NCBI GenBank assembly: GCA_029449245.1
Contig: JANATF010000010.1
Location: 372,001-436,000 of the forward strand
DNA from: Mortierella alpina
Taxonomy: Eukaryota > Mortierellomycota > Mortierellomycetes > Mortierellales > Mortierellaceae
Reading direction: 5' to 3'
DNA: 64,000 nt
The translations under genes and the position numbers were made by a program. Positions 23,326 through 33,550 of this stretch are shown here, piece after piece (within the stretch, counting starts at the first letter, position 1; every line of letters starts with the position of its first letter). The notes below the pieces were generated by a model. The model worked only from the letters and a program-made list of their open reading frames with translations. It had not been told where the DNA came from and did not search any database.

Positions 23326-25514
23326 GTAAATTGACTAATGGTTTAAACGAAATTAAAGCAAAACGTGGCATGGAAGCAGAATCTTCTCAGCAAAGAGAGC
23401 AACGAGAGTGCGAGAACGAAAGCAGGAGAGACAAGGCTAAACCCTCCAAGGCAAAGGTACCCTGCAATTGAGCGAGCTCTCTTGGACAAAGATGGCGATC
23501 TGGGACACCACAATGGTAATAGAGGGGGGGAGTTAACTCGCGGACAATTCTCCACCGTTGGACTCATGCATACGAGGTCTGAGGATGAAGATATGCACTC
23601 CCTTGGGAGTACAGAGCAGCTACTGGTTGTGGCCAGGGAACTCAAGGGGAAAACAAACGCGAGCAACACACTATCTTGAGTTAAGTGCGTTGCAGCAAAG
23701 CAGGGCATAGGTCCCAGACCATAAAGTCGATGATTCAAGACATGTGCATTGCGGCGTGGTTGTGGAGCGAGGAGGCGAGGTCCAATAATAGGCGCGAGAG
23801 ATAGCTCTGGCGGGACCGATATCTGGTGTCCCTTCGGCGTATCACACCAGATAGTAATATTCTCCTTGACTCCTTCACTCCTCTCCTTTCCTCTTTCATC
23901 ACTTTAGGCGCGCGGGCCGCGGGGGGGGGGGGGGCTTTCATCTGCCGCTTTACGTTACATCCCCTCATGAGGGGCACTAGAGTCTACTCTTGCTTTCACT
24001 CACTTTTTCTTTTCTTCCTTTATCTCTCTCTCCTTCTTCCTCTGAGTTTGTCCCCTTTGTACACTTGCTCCACCTGCATCATGTCATAGCAAAGATACAG
24101 AGACACCCCGACAATCATGCAAATGGCTTATGCATCCAACTGTTGTTGATATGAACATGAAGGGGGCATGGAGGCACACGACTTGAATGAAGGACAAGAG
24201 CTGCATTCAATAATGGTGAACAATATCGAGCCTACCTTTTATGACACTACTGATGAACGGAGCGACGCAGAAGGATAGGAATACACAACGCAGTGGCCAA
24301 CAAGGCACCTGGAAGGGCTGTTATGAGGAATGATTGATGGCGTGGAAATGTGCCTCGCAAATTTGGTAGAGACGGAAGCAGATGTGAGAACTGCGTAACC
24401 GGTGAGCTACCAATGCTAACTAATGATGGAAAGGTAGAGAGGTAGATGCTTCGATCTTGATGAGCCGACCGGAACTAAGGTCGACAATAGCTAGTGCAGT
24501 GCTTCTGACTTTTAAGGATTGAAAGGGTGTGAAAATAAAGCGTAGGGTTCGGAGGTGGCGAAAGGATTCTTTTGTTTTCTCTTCTCTTTTAAGTATCAAG
24601 ACGTGGTTAGGATGATCCGCCTTCTCGCTCTCTTTACTGCAACCGTGTGCCACTAGAGCAAGAAGATGGGTATTCAAATATGAATAGAGTAAGGGACGGC
24701 TGCATGGAGATATGAGGCGAGCGAACGCGCTGACGAGCAGTGAGAGGGCTGGACGACTTGCAAGTTTGCAAGATGTGGCATAACGGAAAGTGGGCACGGG
24801 TACTGGTGAAGTGCACGCGCTAGGCTTTTTAGAGACGCTTTACCCACTATTGAGGCTGTTCTCGCCCCAGACGCGCGCTGAAGAGGAAGGGAGCAGTAGC
24901 ACAATTTTGCGAGAGCGGAAGAAAAAAAGAACCAATGCCCTTGCTGCATTTGAGGTCGTTCGCTTCAGCTTCACTTCGCATTTTCATACGCGCTGTACGG
25001 GGGTAGGAGTTTGTGTCTGCCTTTGTGGATAACAGCTTCCACCACTCCTTGCCACTGCTCTTGAGGCGCCAGATGAACATGACTGCAGCAAAATAAACGC
25101 ATAGGTCGGTGCTTGTAGTTCCTCCCAAACAACTTTTATGCAGCACAGGGGGCCTGCGCTATCGCCAACCATTCCAAAAAGCCCTTGAAACAGCTGTGTT
25201 ATGGTCCAAAAGGCATGCGGTAGTGAAAGTGCGGTGGACAAATGAGAATGATGAGCGGTCGATGTAGCTTCCAAAAGGCGTGGGTGAGCGTGACTGTTCA
25301 GTTACATATATTCTTGTTTTGTTCCCTGGTTCAATCAACAACCTCTTTTCCCCTCTTACCCAGCGCTTCCCTCGTTCACTCGTCCCTGCGTCAGCCATTG
25401 CATCCCCTTCTATCGTCGGGACTGAACGACTCTTGGCAGAGCAGGAAAGCACAGCGGAGCCAGTAGCAAAAGGATTGGAAGCAGTCAGGGCCATCCCACG
25501 AGTGCCAGGACAGG
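23326..25514. other. Gene-poor region upstream of BIR1, with a G14 run
   Basis: About 2.2 kb with no convincing gene on either strand. It contains a homopolymer of 14 G at 23921–23934 next to a GC-rich stretch, and CT-rich sequence at about 23990–24060. The right end must include the promoter and 5' UTR of the BIR1-like gene at 25515. Confidence 0.45.
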
Positions 25515-28500
25515 ATGGAGTTGTCCACTGCGAGATTGAAATCATTCACCAACAGGACGCGACAATGGCCTCACCCAGACTCGTACGCGGCCACTCCATC
25601 CACTGTAAGGCGCAGTTCTCTTTCTCAGACTCGGTGGAATCATGCGGGACCGTTAGTCCTCGATATGCACTCTCAACCCCATGCACCGTGCAAACCTAAT
25701 TCTTCGCTCCAAACAATAGCTCGCAGACGCAGGGTTTTTTTTCTTGCCCGCACCGTCCTCGCCCGACAACGTCGTTTGCTTTCTCTGTCAAAAGTCACTG
25801 GATGGGTGGACCGACACGGACGACCCTTATCTCGAACATTTCAGTCATGCCCGACGCTGCGGTTGGGCCATCCTCAAGACGATCAGGGTGACTGACGATG
25901 AATTGCCTTTTCGTTGGGACAACGAGGATGAGCTCCCTAAAGGTCCGAGGATGACAAAAGCGAGACTGCAGACGTTTGGGAGATGGTGGCCACATGAACA
26001 CACTAAGGGCTGGTACGGGACCACAAAGCGGGTACGTGAGAACCTCAAGAATATAAGCTATTTCTCTCGATTGATCACAACTGACCACCGCGATACCATA
26101 TTACGCGTTAATTAGATGGCGAACGCTGGATTTTTCTATGCACCGGAAGAAGGATCGGACGACAGGGTTCAGTGCGCTTATTGCGACCTGGCCTTGGATG
26201 GGTGGGAGGCGACGGATGATCCGATTCATGAACATCAGAGGCGGTGCCCTGCGTGTCCATTCTTTGCAACCAGAGCAGCAGCTCCCACTAAGGCCTCCGC
26301 AGCCAAAGCAACAAAGAACAGGCGGAAAGTGACAGGAGGTACCGACCCTCAAATTTCCAAGGAGCAGGTATGTTGCACCATGTTATGTATTTACAAGGCA
26401 GCCCTAGTTCAGAATTATAGCTAACTAAAACTCGGGTTACTCGTCGCAGGTCTTGCTTCTTTCACCAAAATCACAGCGTGTGCACGGTATCAAACTGGAA
26501 GAGATAGAGATCACACCGAGTCACCAAGGAGCGCGTCCTCTGAAAGCAGCTTTATCAGGAGGTTCTTCTAGACCGTCCAGCATCAGAAGCAGCAGTGCTC
26601 GTTCAGTATCTGGAACGCCCGTGGAAACTAACCCCGCAGGATTCGTGAAGAGTGCGGTGAGAGGCGCAGGAAGGCTATCATCCCCAACGCGTTCGGTCGG
26701 CTTCACTCTCTCGGCTAACTCTGACCAGTCCAAGGAAACTGAGCCTCACCGGAGACGCAGTTTACGTCTCCAGGCGGACGATGTGTATAACTCATCAACA
26801 ACTCTTACGTCAACAACAAACGATCAACCATTATCAGAGGCAGGCAGCACTTCGTCTTCGATATCGGGAAGGAAGCGGCGACAACAAAGCAGCGGGGACG
26901 CGGTTGACTCAACATCGACTCCAGCGTCAAGATTCGCCTACTTGTCGAAACCGCAGAGTGCTTCAACTGTCTCGGTCGTGGTGGCAAAGAAACGTAGGCT
27001 GGCTAAAAACAAGCATGCAGAGGGTCAACATCACCGGGAAAATACAAACGACGCTGAAGGCGAAGTCTCTGGTGAGGATACAGCGCATTCTCGATCTCAA
27101 GACCTCACTTCAAATAATACCCCTGACACTTCGGCAGATTCAGCATCATCGGCATCTGGCGGATCTCGGCGGCGACTTGCTCATGGCGTGCGTAGTCGAG
27201 ATGAAGAGGTGCAAGGTCCTGAGGAGTCGTCAAACACCGTCAAGCCGACGGTCAAGAAGCGCGGCTGCAGGCAAAAAAAAATCAAGCAGGAGGAGCCAGA
27301 TGATAGCCAGTTGAGTGTGCCCGGAAGTTCAAGCAAGAAAGTTGGCAAGCGCCAAGTGAAGCGAAGCACACGATCCAACACATCTATCGCACAATTGAAG
27401 TCGCCCTTAAAAAAGCAGCGGAAGGCTCTGATCGAGATCTTTCCCGAGGACGAAGAGGCGCAGGAGCTGGCTCAGCCGCAGGACTCCCCTTCTCAACGCC
27501 AAGATCTGGCAGCGGTGTCAGCGGAGAACGTTGAAGCGCCTGACGACGCAATGGCAATAGCGGACGATGCAACAGTGGGCGACAAAGACACAGTGCTGAT
27601 TAATACTGCATCGGCCGCTCTAGACGCTCGGCGTATCAATATGGACACCCTTGGAGATGAGATCGCAGTTGCTAATAATATCCGTCCAACAACAACCCCA
27701 ACAATACCCGCCCACCAGACCCCATCAATAGCCAACTATGGCGCTGAGGACGACGCTAGTCTAGAACCGAGCAGCTTGGGCATAGGCAGCACCACTCCAG
27801 TCCGTAGGAAGGCGATCTCCCTATTGGACAATGAAGAAGCCGAGGTTGTGGTCGTCGACCCTACCACCCCTATACGGCGCGCAGCACAGAAATCGGACTT
27901 TGAGGGCTGGGAGGACGAAGAAGGTCGATCGAGTAGTCCTCGGCGACTGACAAGCCCTTTCATTTCACCTTCTCAGTGGCCCTTGAATGGAACTCTGACG
28001 GTCTCGACCCCGATCCGCAAAAGGACACCGACGCAGCCGATCCCCGGAATCTCACCGCGTCAAAAAATCAAGGATTTAGTCGGCAATGCCGGCTTGAAGG
28101 CGTCAACACGACATGCAGGCATGGACAGGACTTTTTCGCCTTCACCCTCTACACCGTTGAAAAGGAAAACTGCACGGCTCGACATTTCTCCGGAGAAAAA
28201 GCACAGTCGGCTGATCGACCGGCTGGAAGGCTTGATGCACGACAACGCGGCCTCGGAAGTGATGGCTGTGGCTGAACATGTGCTCATGAAGGAGGTCCGA
28301 GACCTAAAGCGTTCACAGAACAGGGAGCGAAGACAAATGGCCGAGGATATAACACCCCCTGCTGATATGAATGGCGATGGTCCTCAGCCGAAAGCAGCCC
28401 TGGATGATCTTGATTTAGAAGTCGATCACTTTAGCCATATCGATGTCAACTTGCGTACGCCCGTCAAGCAGATGGGCACTAGATCTTACGAATCCACCAC

Positions 28501-29140
28501 GCCATTGACAACCCCAATCAACAAAACACCTCTGCCAATCTCCAAAGTCATTTCGGCCATTGGTGCAGCATCACGTCGGAATAACAACGCGGCTTCATTA
28601 CCTTTTGTGCGAACGCCCGTTAAAAAGGCGGCGAGTGCGCTGCGCTTAGAGGATCTAGAAGTGGATGAGGATGAGGCAAGGAACGAAGATCTTGGTGCAA
28701 TCAGGAGGAATAGACATGAGGCCAGGACTGAGGATCCACACAACTCCACCACAGCATCAACGCGCATCCAGGCACGCCAGGGGGGCGAGGGCGACCAACG
28801 GACTGGAGGCCGCAGGGATATCAACCCAGCACCAATGGAGCTCCATCAAAAACAGCTGCAACTACATCAGAAAGAGGAGGAGCAGAAGCGTTCACGGCCG
28901 CCAGCAGAGTCGCGGACCCGACTCCATCCCGACCCCAAGGAAGATCGGCGGCGGCAAAACCTCGTAAAGCAAGCCAATCTTTCAGAGGACGAACTCAGGA
29001 TGACAGTGGAGGAGTTCCATCGGGCGTGTGTTGCCGAGATGGTAATGGCGCTTGAGATCCAGGCTGAGGAGCTGGTACAGAAGTTTGAAGAGGAAAGCGA
29101 GCGTGTACGCAGGGCACTCCTCGACGATGGCATGGCGTGA
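25515..29140 (+). CDS. BIR1: Bir1/survivin-like chromosomal passenger protein with two BIR domains
   Basis: Predicted subunit of the chromosomal passenger complex (Aurora kinase, INCENP, borealin), targeting it to centromeres and the spindle. Four exons, 25515–25604, 25720–26031, 26116–26367 and 26450–29140, give 1114 residues. BIR1 starts at the first exon (RLKSFTNRTRQWPH) and continues after the intron with LADAGFFFLP and CFLCQKSLDGWTDTDDPYLE, the CxxC and His/Cys zinc ligands being in place. BIR2 has LQTFGRWWPH, GFFYAPEEGSDDRVQCAYC and DDPIHEHQRRCPAC. Both BIRs are split by an intron at the same place. A long disordered Ser/Thr/Pro-rich region follows, with many minimal CDK (S/TP) sites such as STPIRKRTPTQP, then a C-terminal helix near residues 1065–1110 like the INCENP-binding end of yeast Bir1. 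No RING or CARD is seen, so an anti-apoptotic IAP role is unlikely. Confidence 0.93.
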
Positions 29141-29239
29141 AGAAACACAGTCCACACGGACCACAACTTGTCGTGTCACACCCACAAAACGACCCATAAA
29201 AATGCAACACAGATCAGAATCTCTTCCCTTTCACACCTC

Positions 29240-30928
29240 ATGTCCGCCTCACTCCTTGCTCGGCATCTCGAACGGCACGGTCTCGAACTCGTCAGCGACG
29301 AACACAAGCATCGCAAGGTGGTCGCGCAGCGTGTGCTCAAAAAAGGCACGACCTTCATCACCTCGCGGCCACTGTGTAATCCAGTCATTTTCCCAACCCA
29401 CCGATCGCAGCATTGCGAGACATGCTTCCGAACTCGGATCAGCAGAACCCAACCAAATGCATCTGCCATCGAGTTGGAGAGGTGTTCTGTTTGCAAGAAA
29501 CGGTACTTCTGCAGCCGGGAGTGCTTCACTGTGGCGTGGAAGGGATGGCATCGATGGATTTGCTCAGATATGGAGAAGGACGATCTGGATTATGAGATGC
29601 TAAAGATGGTGGTCATGTCAATTGAACGGCTGCGGAACGGCGCTTTCAAGGATGAAGCAGAGGACGATCTGCAGCAGCAGCAGCACAATGGACCAACAGG
29701 ATCATCAGCACCATCATCACTGTCAGCAGGAAACGAGAAGGGAGAGTCCCTCGCTCTGACGGCGTATGTATTCTCGACATTAATGGGCCACGAGGCCGTG
29801 TCCGACCCTGCGGTCTTGGCCAACTACACCGAGATCGCGACCAGGATCCGAGAGCAACTGCTGCAATCCAAATTTGCGTTCAAGAGCGTGTCCAGTCGAG
29901 GGGAGCCGCCGTCGGTGAAAGAGTTGGTTCAGTACTTGTGTCGGTTCCATTGTAACAACTTTTCGATCCATGATGCGGAGCTGTTTACGATGGCTGAGGG
30001 TACTTTCCCCATTGGGGCACTTTTTAATCATTCGTGCCGACCCAACGCGATCGTCATGTACGAGGGGCAAGTTCAGGTCGTGAGGGCGCTCGAGGATGTT
30101 GCCATTGGTCAGGAGCTGTGCACATCGTACGTCGACAACGCTGTGCAGCGGCAGGAGCGGCGACAACTTTTGAAAGAAAAGTACTACTTTGATTGTCACT
30201 GCCCACGCTGCTGTGAGGACGAGGTTCAGCAGGAAATCAAAGCAAGTGCGGATGACGCCAGTAGTGTGCAAATGCTAGACCGAACCGGGTTCCGAGTGCT
30301 GGATGACTTGATCGAAGGAAGTCAGGATGGTCCTGAGGGCTCCAAGGTCGACGGTGAATGGCTGACGAAGCAATTCGAGACCATCATCTTGCCTGGTGCT
30401 CGTTCCCTTCAGGTTGCGGGACCCCCTCTCCAACCACCGTCTGTCATCACGCGGGCTTCGTTTACGAGCTATATCATGCACTCGCTCGTACCCCTGATCC
30501 AACTGGGTGCTTCGGAACAAGAGTACACGGAACGGCTTTTTGTGATCTATAGGACTCTTCAGCAGACACCGCACAGCTCACCCAAACCTTTTACGACGAC
30601 GGTGATGACGAATGCAACGTCGTTCTTTGTCACCAGTCTAGAGCATCAGTCCTGGGCATTGGCGTCCAAGATTGGCACGTTTATCTTGGCGATCTACTTG
30701 ATGATTTACCCAAGGCACCATCCGCTCGTAGGACTGCATTGCTTCACGCTGGCCAAGAGTCTTTGGAACGATGAGAAGGGTGGGATGACATCTGTGAGGC
30801 TGTCGCACGAGATCTTGAAGCTGGCTCTGAACATCCTTAGAGTTTCGCATGGCTCTGGAGAAAATGGAGCGTTGGTAAAGGAGGTGGAAGCCTTCATCAA
30901 GACCGTCGAGACTGAACTCTTGTCCTGA
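29240..30928 (+). CDS. SMYD-like SET and MYND domain protein
   Basis: Predicted protein lysine methyltransferase of the SMYD group. A single exon of 562 residues. The MYND zinc finger is at about residues 55–103 (CETC, then CSVCKKRYFCSRECFTVAW, then HRWIC). The split SET core follows, with FPIGALFNHSCRPNA for cofactor and substrate binding, GQELCTSYVDNAVQRQERR, and the post-SET zinc site FDCHCPRC. A helical C-terminal half resembles the TPR-like tail of SMYD proteins. The start is the first in-frame ATG at 29240; upstream in-frame sequence has no ATG. Only about 100 bp separate it from the stop of the BIR1-like gene on the same strand, so its promoter is very short or lies inside that gene's last exon. 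The substrate cannot be told from sequence. Confidence 0.9.
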   Translation: MSASLLARHLERHGLELVSDEHKHRKVVAQRVLKKGTTFITSRPLCNPVIFPTHRSQHCETCFRTRISRTQPNASAIELERCSVCKKRYFCSRECFTVAWKGWHRWICSDMEKDDLDYEMLKMVVMSIERLRNGAFKDEAEDDLQQQQHNGPTGSSAPSSLSAGNEKGESLALTAYVFSTLMGHEAVSDPAVLANYTEIATRIREQLLQSKFAFKSVSSRGEPPSVKELVQYLCRFHCNNFSIHDAELFTMAEGTFPIGALFNHSCRPNAIVMYEGQVQVVRALEDVAIGQELCTSYVDNAVQRQERRQLLKEKYYFDCHCPRCCEDEVQQEIKASADDASSVQMLDRTGFRVLDDLIEGSQDGPEGSKVDGEWLTKQFETIILPGARSLQVAGPPLQPPSVITRASFTSYIMHSLVPLIQLGASEQEYTERLFVIYRTLQQTPHSSPKPFTTTVMTNATSFFVTSLEHQSWALASKIGTFILAIYLMIYPRHHPLVGLHCFTLAKSLWNDEKGGMTSVRLSHEILKLALNILRVSHGSGENGALVKEVEAFIKTVETELLS

Positions 30929-31656
30929 GTTCTTATTTATTTTCGGAAACGACCTGCAAATAGTATATAGTCAAAAATGAAGTGATGGTGTCGCATGATG
31001 TCGACTGGCCGCTGGTATAAAAGTCATCATTGCCCGAGGATGCATCTCTTCTTCACTTCGCCTTCCTTTCGAAACGGACTAGTTTGATGCTCGGGCAATC
31101 AAAGAACATGACAACTTTCATTCTTTCCCTCGTTCCATCTCTCCTCGCTGTCTTTTGCTTCCGCATTTTAGTGTACAAGTCATTTTCCTCTCCAATGTGC
31201 TTACCCCTCTGCGAGCTGGGGGGTTTTTTTTCGCTTTTCTTCTTCTTGTAAGTCACCCACGTCTTTTGATCTTAACGTCGAGCATCTACTTTCCCATAAG
31301 GTCTATGGTCTAATGCTTCTCTCTGTCCACCTTTGTCAAAAGGCTCACCAAGTTGCCTCACTGGGAGGCATATTGGGTTTGCTACCACGCTGGATCTTCA
31401 CAACTGGTACAAGACCACGCTACCTCCCGTCCATGTGGACTCAGGGGGAGCTCCCCTCAGAAGAGTGCATATCGTAAGTCCATGTGCTTAAAGGTTCTCA
31501 TGAAACACGCACAAATCTTAAACATTCTAAGTCGCCTTAGTAGCACCATGAAACGCGTCTACTTTTTTTTTTTGGTGTTTTTATTGTCAAGAATGCGATT
31601 ATGGTATGAATTACAGAAGTGAGGGAATATGTTGGGTGGGGAAACACATGGGACCT
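30929..31656. other. Convergent 3' intergenic region
   Basis: About 730 bp between the stops of the SMYD-like gene (+) and the secreted-protein gene (–). It is AT-richer than its surroundings, with several T-runs. No gene is supported. Confidence 0.5.
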
Positions 31657-32394
31657 CTAAAGAAGAGCAACGGCGCTCAGGAGAGCGGCGGTTGCGACAC
31701 CGACCATGCCGGAGGCCACAGAGACTGCACCGCTCTTGGGAACCTCAGTGGACTTGCCGCCAGCAGGGGCGCTAGCGGAGCCATGTGCTCCGGACGCAGC
31801 GGGGGTTCCGGACGCAGCTGGAGCAGCAGATGCACCAGTAGGAGCACTGGTAGGAGGAGGGGTCGTACCAGACGCGCCGCCGTCGCCGCCAGTAGTTGGC
31901 TCGGTCTTACCGGCGCCGCTCTTGGCCTTCTGGTACCATTCAGTCTTGGCCTGGAACTGAGCTCTGAAGAGCTCCTGCTCTGGGACGGGGCATGCACTCA
32001 TGCAGATTCCAGCATTCATCATCATACTAGAGTATTTGGGGTGCGAGCGGTCATGATCGTAGCCGAGCGACTCCAACCAGTAGGGGCTGTTCTCGTCGTG
32101 AGTGAAGTTGGGGAACAGGAGCTTTCCCTCTTTCTATAAAACGCGAAAACATTGATTATGTCAGTTTGAATTGGCAAGGAGGCGATTTGTGAAAGGTACT
32201 TCTTAATCAAGGGGGTTGATGTGAGAATTATAAAGTGTTGGGTTCGTGACGAAGTTGAGGAAGTTGAGGAAGGGAGTACGTACCAATGTGCACGCCTCAA
32301 CACAAGCACCATCGGGCTTGAAGGGGTACTTCTCGGTCTGGGCGCTGGCAACAGCGACAACGCTCACAGCGGCGGCAACGGTCAAGAAACGCAT
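31657..32394 (-). CDS. Secreted, probably GPI-anchored cell-surface protein
   Basis: Two exons, 32394–32284 and 32133–31657, give 195 residues. The first 19 are a clear signal peptide (MRFLTVAAAVSVVAVASA). A short cysteine-containing ectodomain follows, with CVEAC in exon 1 and GICMSACPVPEQ in exon 2, giving two CxxxC pairs likely to form disulfides. From about residue 110 the chain is Gly/Ala/Ser/Thr/Pro-rich, as in O-glycosylated stalks. It ends in a hydrophobic helix of about 20 residues with no charged tail, the usual GPI-attachment signal. I do not recognise the ectodomain family. A TATA box and CT-rich leader lie upstream on the sense strand. A cell-wall or surface role is inferred. Confidence 0.85.
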
Positions 32395-33550
32395 CTTTGT
32401 AGTGGAGTGTAGCAGGAAAAGGGAGAGCGCGGTGAGAAGTGAAGGTGAGAGAAAGAGAGAGAAGAGAGAGAGAGAGAAAAGAGAGGGTGCCAGAAGGCGA
32501 GGATCGTGACCAGCAGGGCAGTTTTTATAGTTCCGCTTGGGGTGCAGCATTATCAGATCCCTTATCAGATCCCAGACCAGGAAGTGCTCTCAGGCGTCTC
32601 TTTTTTGTTGTGTGTTTATGTGTGATGCAGTGTGCGTGCAGTGCATTTCAGTCCCCACCAGCACTTGCCCGGTAACTCACGCAGCTTGGGCAAAGGCTCA
32701 AAAAAAAACCTTCTTTCTTTCCTCAAAGCCCATTCGTGTTCTCTCTCACGCCCTTTGGGTGGTGCATACATGCGTGCGGTACACTCAGACGCAGAAAGAA
32801 TGGAGGAGCAGGTTTGTACTGTACATGATCAAGGCGGGCGTTTTTTTTTTTTTTTGAAGATGACATCTGGAAACGAACCTCATTCCATGGAAACTCAAAA
32901 TTAGGAATTTCAATCCCCTTTGCATGCGCAAGGAGGAAACCATTTAGCCCGACATAGTTTCTCAAACTGTCTTGGTCTCGCTTCATTACTTTGCCCACTT
33001 TTTTGAGGCGGTCATTCGACAACAGCTCAGCCGGCGGTTTACGCGCAATGGTGCTTGGGTGAGAACGCAACTGTTCTTCGGAGCCCTCAAGGACTTCATT
33101 CAGAGAGGTCCGGTAATGGAGTTGTCTCTTGATAACATCGCAAGAAAGAGGGTGACCTGTCAATGCGTTTTGGGGGTGTGGGTCATTAGAGAAAAAAAAA
33201 CTCTGTACTGTCCTAGAGTGGAGTCAAGGATCAGATATGATCCTTATTCAGGAACAACCGATACATAATTTTTTTCTACCTCACAACTCAGATCGCCTTT
33301 GGATTCGAATGCCGCATCTTTTTTTCGTTATTTAATGCCGCGCGTTACACTACTGTACATGTTCAGCGACAAGTTTGTTGCCCAAAGTCTACAATAGTCT
33401 GGAAAAAATAATGGCAATTGCTCACTGAGGTTTTCGTTGTGCAACCTTGAACCAGCGTTTCGTTCACATCTCTCGCCCCTTCCTCCTGCTGGCCACTCAA
33501 GCCAACTCCACTCCCTCTTCTTCTTTCCTCTCTTTTTTCTTCAATCACGG
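32395..33550. other. Intergenic region with a coding-like minus-strand patch
   Basis: Contains the promoter of the secreted-protein gene at its left. At about 32880–33150 the minus strand is open for some 90 codons with protein-like composition (for example LLSNDRLKKVGKVMKRDQDS) but has no ATG and no clear partner exon. It may be a gene relic or an unresolved exon. The rest is AT-rich with T-runs. Confidence 0.4.
32523..32529 (-). promoter_or_regulatory. TATA box of the secreted-protein gene
   Basis: TATAAAA on the minus strand about 130 bp before the ATG at 32394. A CT-rich tract (about 32410–32500) lies between it and the start codon. Confidence 0.7.

Noticed and set aside
29168-29239. N-terminal extension of the SMYD-like protein
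   Set aside because: The extended frame starts at a TTG; the first in-frame ATG at 29240 leads directly into the conserved part.
33305-33320. GGATTCGAATGCC resembling a tRNA B-box
   Set aside because: No cloverleaf, A-box or acceptor stem can be drawn around it.
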